From: Ciborinia camelliae
Lineage: Eukaryota > Ascomycota > Leotiomycetes > Helotiales > Sclerotiniaceae
Direction of reading: 5' to 3'
Length of the DNA: 64,000 nt
NCBI GenBank assembly: GCA_025890175.1
Contig: JANPYM010000005.1
Coordinates: 1,254,440-1,318,439, forward strand
Every line of letters starts with the position of its first letter. Position 1 is the stretch's first letter. The notes beneath the pieces are model-generated. The model saw only the letters and a list, made by a program, of their open reading frames with translations. It was not told the DNA's origin and did no database searches. Below are positions 60,734 through 64,000 of the stretch, piece after piece. The translations under genes were made by a program, and so were the position numbers.

Positions 60734-62244
60734 ATGTCGAGCAAAATCAGGTCGCGCTGGGCAGATGATGATGAAGACGCTGCGCTTGATCTGCAACGCA
60801 AACGCGAAAAGGAAGAAAAGAAACGATTGAAGGCGGAGAAACAGAGGAAGCTCGACGAGCAAGCCGCAGCGGCGGCAGCAGCAGCAGCACCCCATGCCCA
60901 GACTCCTCTCGAACCGGAACCCTCCTCTGAGAGACCCTCGAAACGTCGTCGTTTATCACACTCTCCCGCGCCGGTCCAGAAATCCGATTTACCGCCCGCC
61001 AAACTACTCCGATTTCCAGCGCCCAGCTGGGGGAAATGTCGCAGTGTGGAAGATTATGAGAAATTGAATGATATAGAAGAAGGAGCTTATGGATGGGTAT
61101 CACGCGCGAAGGACAGTCGGACGGGGAAGGTCGTTGCGTTGAAACGACTGAAGATGGAGAATGCCAATGACGGGGTGCCAGTGACGGGCTTGAGGGAAAT
61201 ACAAACGTTGATGGATTGTGACCATGAGAACATTGTGAGGTTAAGGGAGGTGGTTGTTGGGGAGGACACAAGCAAGATTGAGAAGTATGTTTTCTGGAAT
61301 TCAATTCTTGAATTTCTGTTTTTGTTTCCCCAGTTTCCACAATTCACAAGAGAGTCATAGCTAACAAATACCCCCTCAGTATCTTTCTTGTTCTCGACTT
61401 CCTCGAACATGACCTCAAAACCCTCCTCACATCCCTCTCGGAACCTTTTCTCCCCTCTGAACTTAAGCTCCTTCTCCATCAACTTACGACAGGCGTTTCG
61501 TACCTCCATAACCATTACATCCTTCACCGCGACCTGAAAACCTCCAACCTCCTCCTCTCCAATCGAGGCGTCCTCAAAATTGCCGATTTTGGTATGGCCC
61601 GCTACTGCGGCGACCCGGCCCCAAAAATGACCCAATTAGTTGTTACCCTCTGGTATCGCAGTCCCGAGCTCCTGCTCGGCGAAGAACGATATGGCAAAAG
61701 TGTAGATATGTGGAGCGTCGGTTGCATATTTGGCGAACTGCTCAGCAACGACGCATTGCTCCCCGGCAAAAACGAAGTCGATCAACTATCTAAAATCTTC
61801 GAGCTCCTTGGTCTCCCCAACGAATCCACCTGGCCTGCCTTCAAACGCCTCCCCAACGCACGCTCTCTCAGACTTCCCAAAACCCCCAATCCCGCCACCC
61901 AAGGCTCAGTCCTGCGCTCCAAATTCCCATTTCTGACCTCAGTTGGATCATCTTTACTCTCATCTCTCCTCAGCTTAAACCCTGCGAAAAGACCTTCTGC
62001 GCAGGAAGTTCTAGATCATGAATACTTCAAAGAAGATCCGAAGATGAAGAGTAGAGATATGTTTCCAACGTTTCCGAGTAAAGCGGGATTGGAGAAGAAA
62101 AGGCGGAGAGGGACCCCGGATGCTCCTCAGAGAGGGGTGGCTCCCAAGGGGCTGGGAGGTGTGTTGGATTTTAGTGGGGTGTTTGGAAGTGGAGGAGGAG
62201 AGGAGGTTGAGAAAGGGGCCGGGTTTAGCTTGAAGCTTATTTAA
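60734..62244 (+). CDS. CDK11/PITSLRE-type protein kinase
   Basis: Exons 60734-61284 and 61380-62244 give 471 aa. After a charged, Ala-run N-terminus (RKREKEEKKRLKAEKQ, then eight or so Ala) and a nuclear-type basic patch (SKRRRLS), the kinase domain starts near 108. It has EEGAYGWV (glycine loop in the CDK11 form), VALKRLKM, the cyclin-binding helix PVTGLREI (PITSLRE in animals), HRDLKTSN, DFG and the activation segment VTLWYRSPELLLGEERY. The S. pombe counterpart is Ppk23. CDK11-type kinases act with cyclin L in transcription and splicing in the nucleus. The 95-base intron splits the Asn before IFLVLDFLEHD. Confidence 0.93.
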
Positions 62245-62728
62245 AGGAAATGGAGATGGTCACCCCAAGCGTGTAGAATGGGGTATGGGGAGTGGGTTAG
62301 TGTATAATATGAATGCAAGTGCTGAGAGGAAGACGTGGATATACCAATTTGTGTTCTGTATATTCTGAGAAGGCAGCTTCTCATGATTTCATGGGTGTAG
62401 ATCCATGGTGCGCAAGTTTAGGAATATAGAATCAAATAAAAAGATTTGTTTGACTATTATATAGCAACTCGCTCTCAATAATTCATTAGGTACTTGTGAA
62501 TTTGTCCCTGCTATCTATGCATGCATGCAGAGTGCTAAATCCATAAAATGCACATACACCCAAACCCCCAAACGCCATTACTCCCACCCGGATTTTTCAT
62601 TTTTCAAATCTTGCCCCAAGGAATATTCTCCATATGCCACCCAATATCTCTTCGTGCTTCCTCTCCTTTCGTCTTCCTCCAGCACGCGCGAAATTTATAA
62701 GAAAAGTTGCAGTCTTGCTACCCTTTCG
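62245..62728. other. Convergent intergenic region
   Basis: 484 bases between two converging genes. No supported gene; the plus-strand frame at 62525-62809 overlaps the next gene antisense and is a shadow. Confidence 0.5.
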
Positions 62729-63683
62729 TTACCAAATTACACCCAATCCAGTCACGAACCAGGTGAAGCTGAGCACAGTAACAACACCCATGCCAAACAT
62801 CAACTTTAATGCCTTCTTCTCCATATCAGATAATGCACCACTACAAGTGGCACATACCCAATCGGTGAGAGGAGTATATGGCTGTGGCGCGTACATGCCA
62901 AAAGCATATGTATCATATACCGACAAGTATCCTGGTTCAGACGCCGCGGTGATACTACTCTGTGCATCGTAGATAATCAAAGTGTAGGTTTCTGTAAGGA
63001 GAGGATTTCCAACAGCAGTTGATTGATAGGCACCGGTATCCCAAGTTACTGCTTGTGTGGCATTCGACGGGACGGTTTGGTTCATGGCTATCGTGTATAA
63101 CTGAGCGTTGGCTTTACAAGTGGCCATGACGTTAACTGCAGTGGGAGTGGCTTCTAGAGATGTATAATTCCAGACGAAGGTAACATAGTCACCGATTTTA
63201 AAGTATGCTGTAGAAGTGGCGGCGGGAGTTAATAGAGAGATTCCACCTGCTGGATAAGTTGCATCGTAGGAAGTCGAATTGCCACTCCTTGAGCTGCTTG
63301 TGGAATTAGATGATCCGGATTTGGAAGAACCTGATGTCGTTTTCGATCCAGAGGTGGTTGCTTTATCTGTGCCCGAGCTTGTTTTCGTTGCTGACTTGGA
63401 GTCGGTTGAGGAGTCGGAACCTGTTTCTGTTGCTGTGGTTGTAGTCTTTGGAGCTGTAGTGGCAGTGGCAGATGCTGTGTTGTTTAAAAGTCAGCACGTA
63501 AACACTGGGAAAGTTTACTGTAAGATTCTTACCAGTAGCAGAAGAACTTGAACTAGCATCCGCTCGTGCTACAATTAACGAATCCATCTCTGGTAGCCAT
63601 CTTGGCCATGGCCATGCAGCTGCAAATGTAGAAAAGCAAAGTAGGATGATAGAGCACAGTTGGAATGATCGTTGAGCACGCAT
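62729..63683 (-). CDS. Secreted/membrane DUF7137-type protein
   Basis: Exons 63683-63533 and 63474-62729 give 298 aa. A signal peptide (RSFQLCSIILLCFSTFAAAW) is followed by PWPRWLPEMDSLIVARA, a Ser/Thr-rich stalk (about 43-100), then a folded beta-rich domain (YPAGGISLLTPAATSTAYFKIGDYVTFVWNYTSL through EPGYLSVYDTYAFGMYAPQPYTPL) with two Cys in DWVCATCSG. The end is a hydrophobic helix (LMFGMGVVTVLSFTWFVTGLGVIW), either a membrane span or a GPI signal. It is probably a cell-wall or plasma-membrane surface protein. Role unknown; the DUF7137 label rests on recalled motif likeness. Confidence 0.8.
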
Positions 63684-64000
63684 CGTGTTTGGTGATATTT
63701 TCGAACGCCTTTAATTGGCCCCAAATCTCCCCTTTGATTTCCTAAATATTCTTCCCAATATTCAAATCAAAGTATGCTTTGAAATACGACAAAAACTCCT
63801 CCCAAAATGCTGTTTCGTTTCTCGTTGGATTAATTTGCTGGTGAGTAAGTACCTAGTATTTGATGGTCGTTTTTGTTTTTGTTTTTCTGTTATGTTGATT
63901 TCGTATCTTCCGTCTAAAATTGGACTTGGAGCTGAGTGAAACAATCACCCCAAAAAGGCGACTGAATGGATAATATTTTCTTTAAAAATTCTCCTCGAAT
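63684..64000. other. Right edge, upstream of the DUF7137-type gene
   Basis: 317 bases with no supported feature. Confidence 0.5.

Overview
The window is nuclear DNA of a filamentous ascomycete (Pezizomycotina). Genes are broken by short GT-AG introns, mostly about 45 to 90 bases, with CTAAC-like branch points. The product set (Zn2Cys6 regulator, Smp3, Bor1-type transporter, DUF7137 protein, Skp1) is fungal. The moderate G+C content, long intergenic stretches and abundant GGTA/TACC tetranucleotide repeats suggest a Leotiomycete of the Botrytis/Sclerotinia kind. That placement is an inference and was not tested by a search.

Twenty protein-coding genes can be modelled. From left to right: unrecognised ORF debris (1-1.35 kb); a divergent 14-3-3-like protein (-); an acyl-CoA dehydrogenase (+); the GPI mannosyltransferase Smp3 (-); Skp1 (+); ribosomal protein eL39 (-); the small GTPase Arl1 (+); a peroxisomal catalase (+); a Bor1/SLC4-type anion transporter (-); an alpha/beta-hydrolase lipase (-); a Ser/Thr-rich single-pass membrane protein (+); a Zn2Cys6 transcription factor (+); an m-AAA protease (+); a small acidic protein (-); a two-RRM protein (+); a GPHR-type membrane protein (+); a Tm-1-like/UPF0261 protein (-) head to head with a PEP-hydrolase-like TIM-barrel protein (+); an NDUFAF7/MidA-type methyltransferase (-) head to head with a CDK11-type kinase (+); and a secreted DUF7137 protein (-). 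Exon boundaries were set by hand and checked for frame; every model gives an open frame of whole codons.

Between the genes lie long gene-free stretches (2.9-7.9, 12.0-14.4, 15.2-18.0, 19.9-22.5, 24.1-26.5, 31.8-34.9, 36.6-39.0 and 56.1-58.7 kb). They hold an AT-rich foldback element (12545-13130), a 395-bp TIR element of pogo/mariner type with TA target duplications (57474-57868), a hairpin-rich GC island that may be a solo LTR (57183-57433), a 43-copy AAT microsatellite (32238-32366) and many short tandem repeats and perfect palindromes.

Most genes are unrelated housekeeping genes: ubiquitin ligase adaptor, ribosome, Golgi traffic, GPI anchors and mitochondrial quality control. The one clear functional pair is the Tm-1-like/TIM-barrel divergon at 52.7-56.1 kb, whose two products correspond to the two halves of plant Tm-1-type fusion proteins. 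The 14-3-3-like protein is the other notable gene, because several canonical phosphopeptide-pocket residues appear to be replaced. I found no tRNA, rRNA, CRISPR array or biosynthetic cluster.
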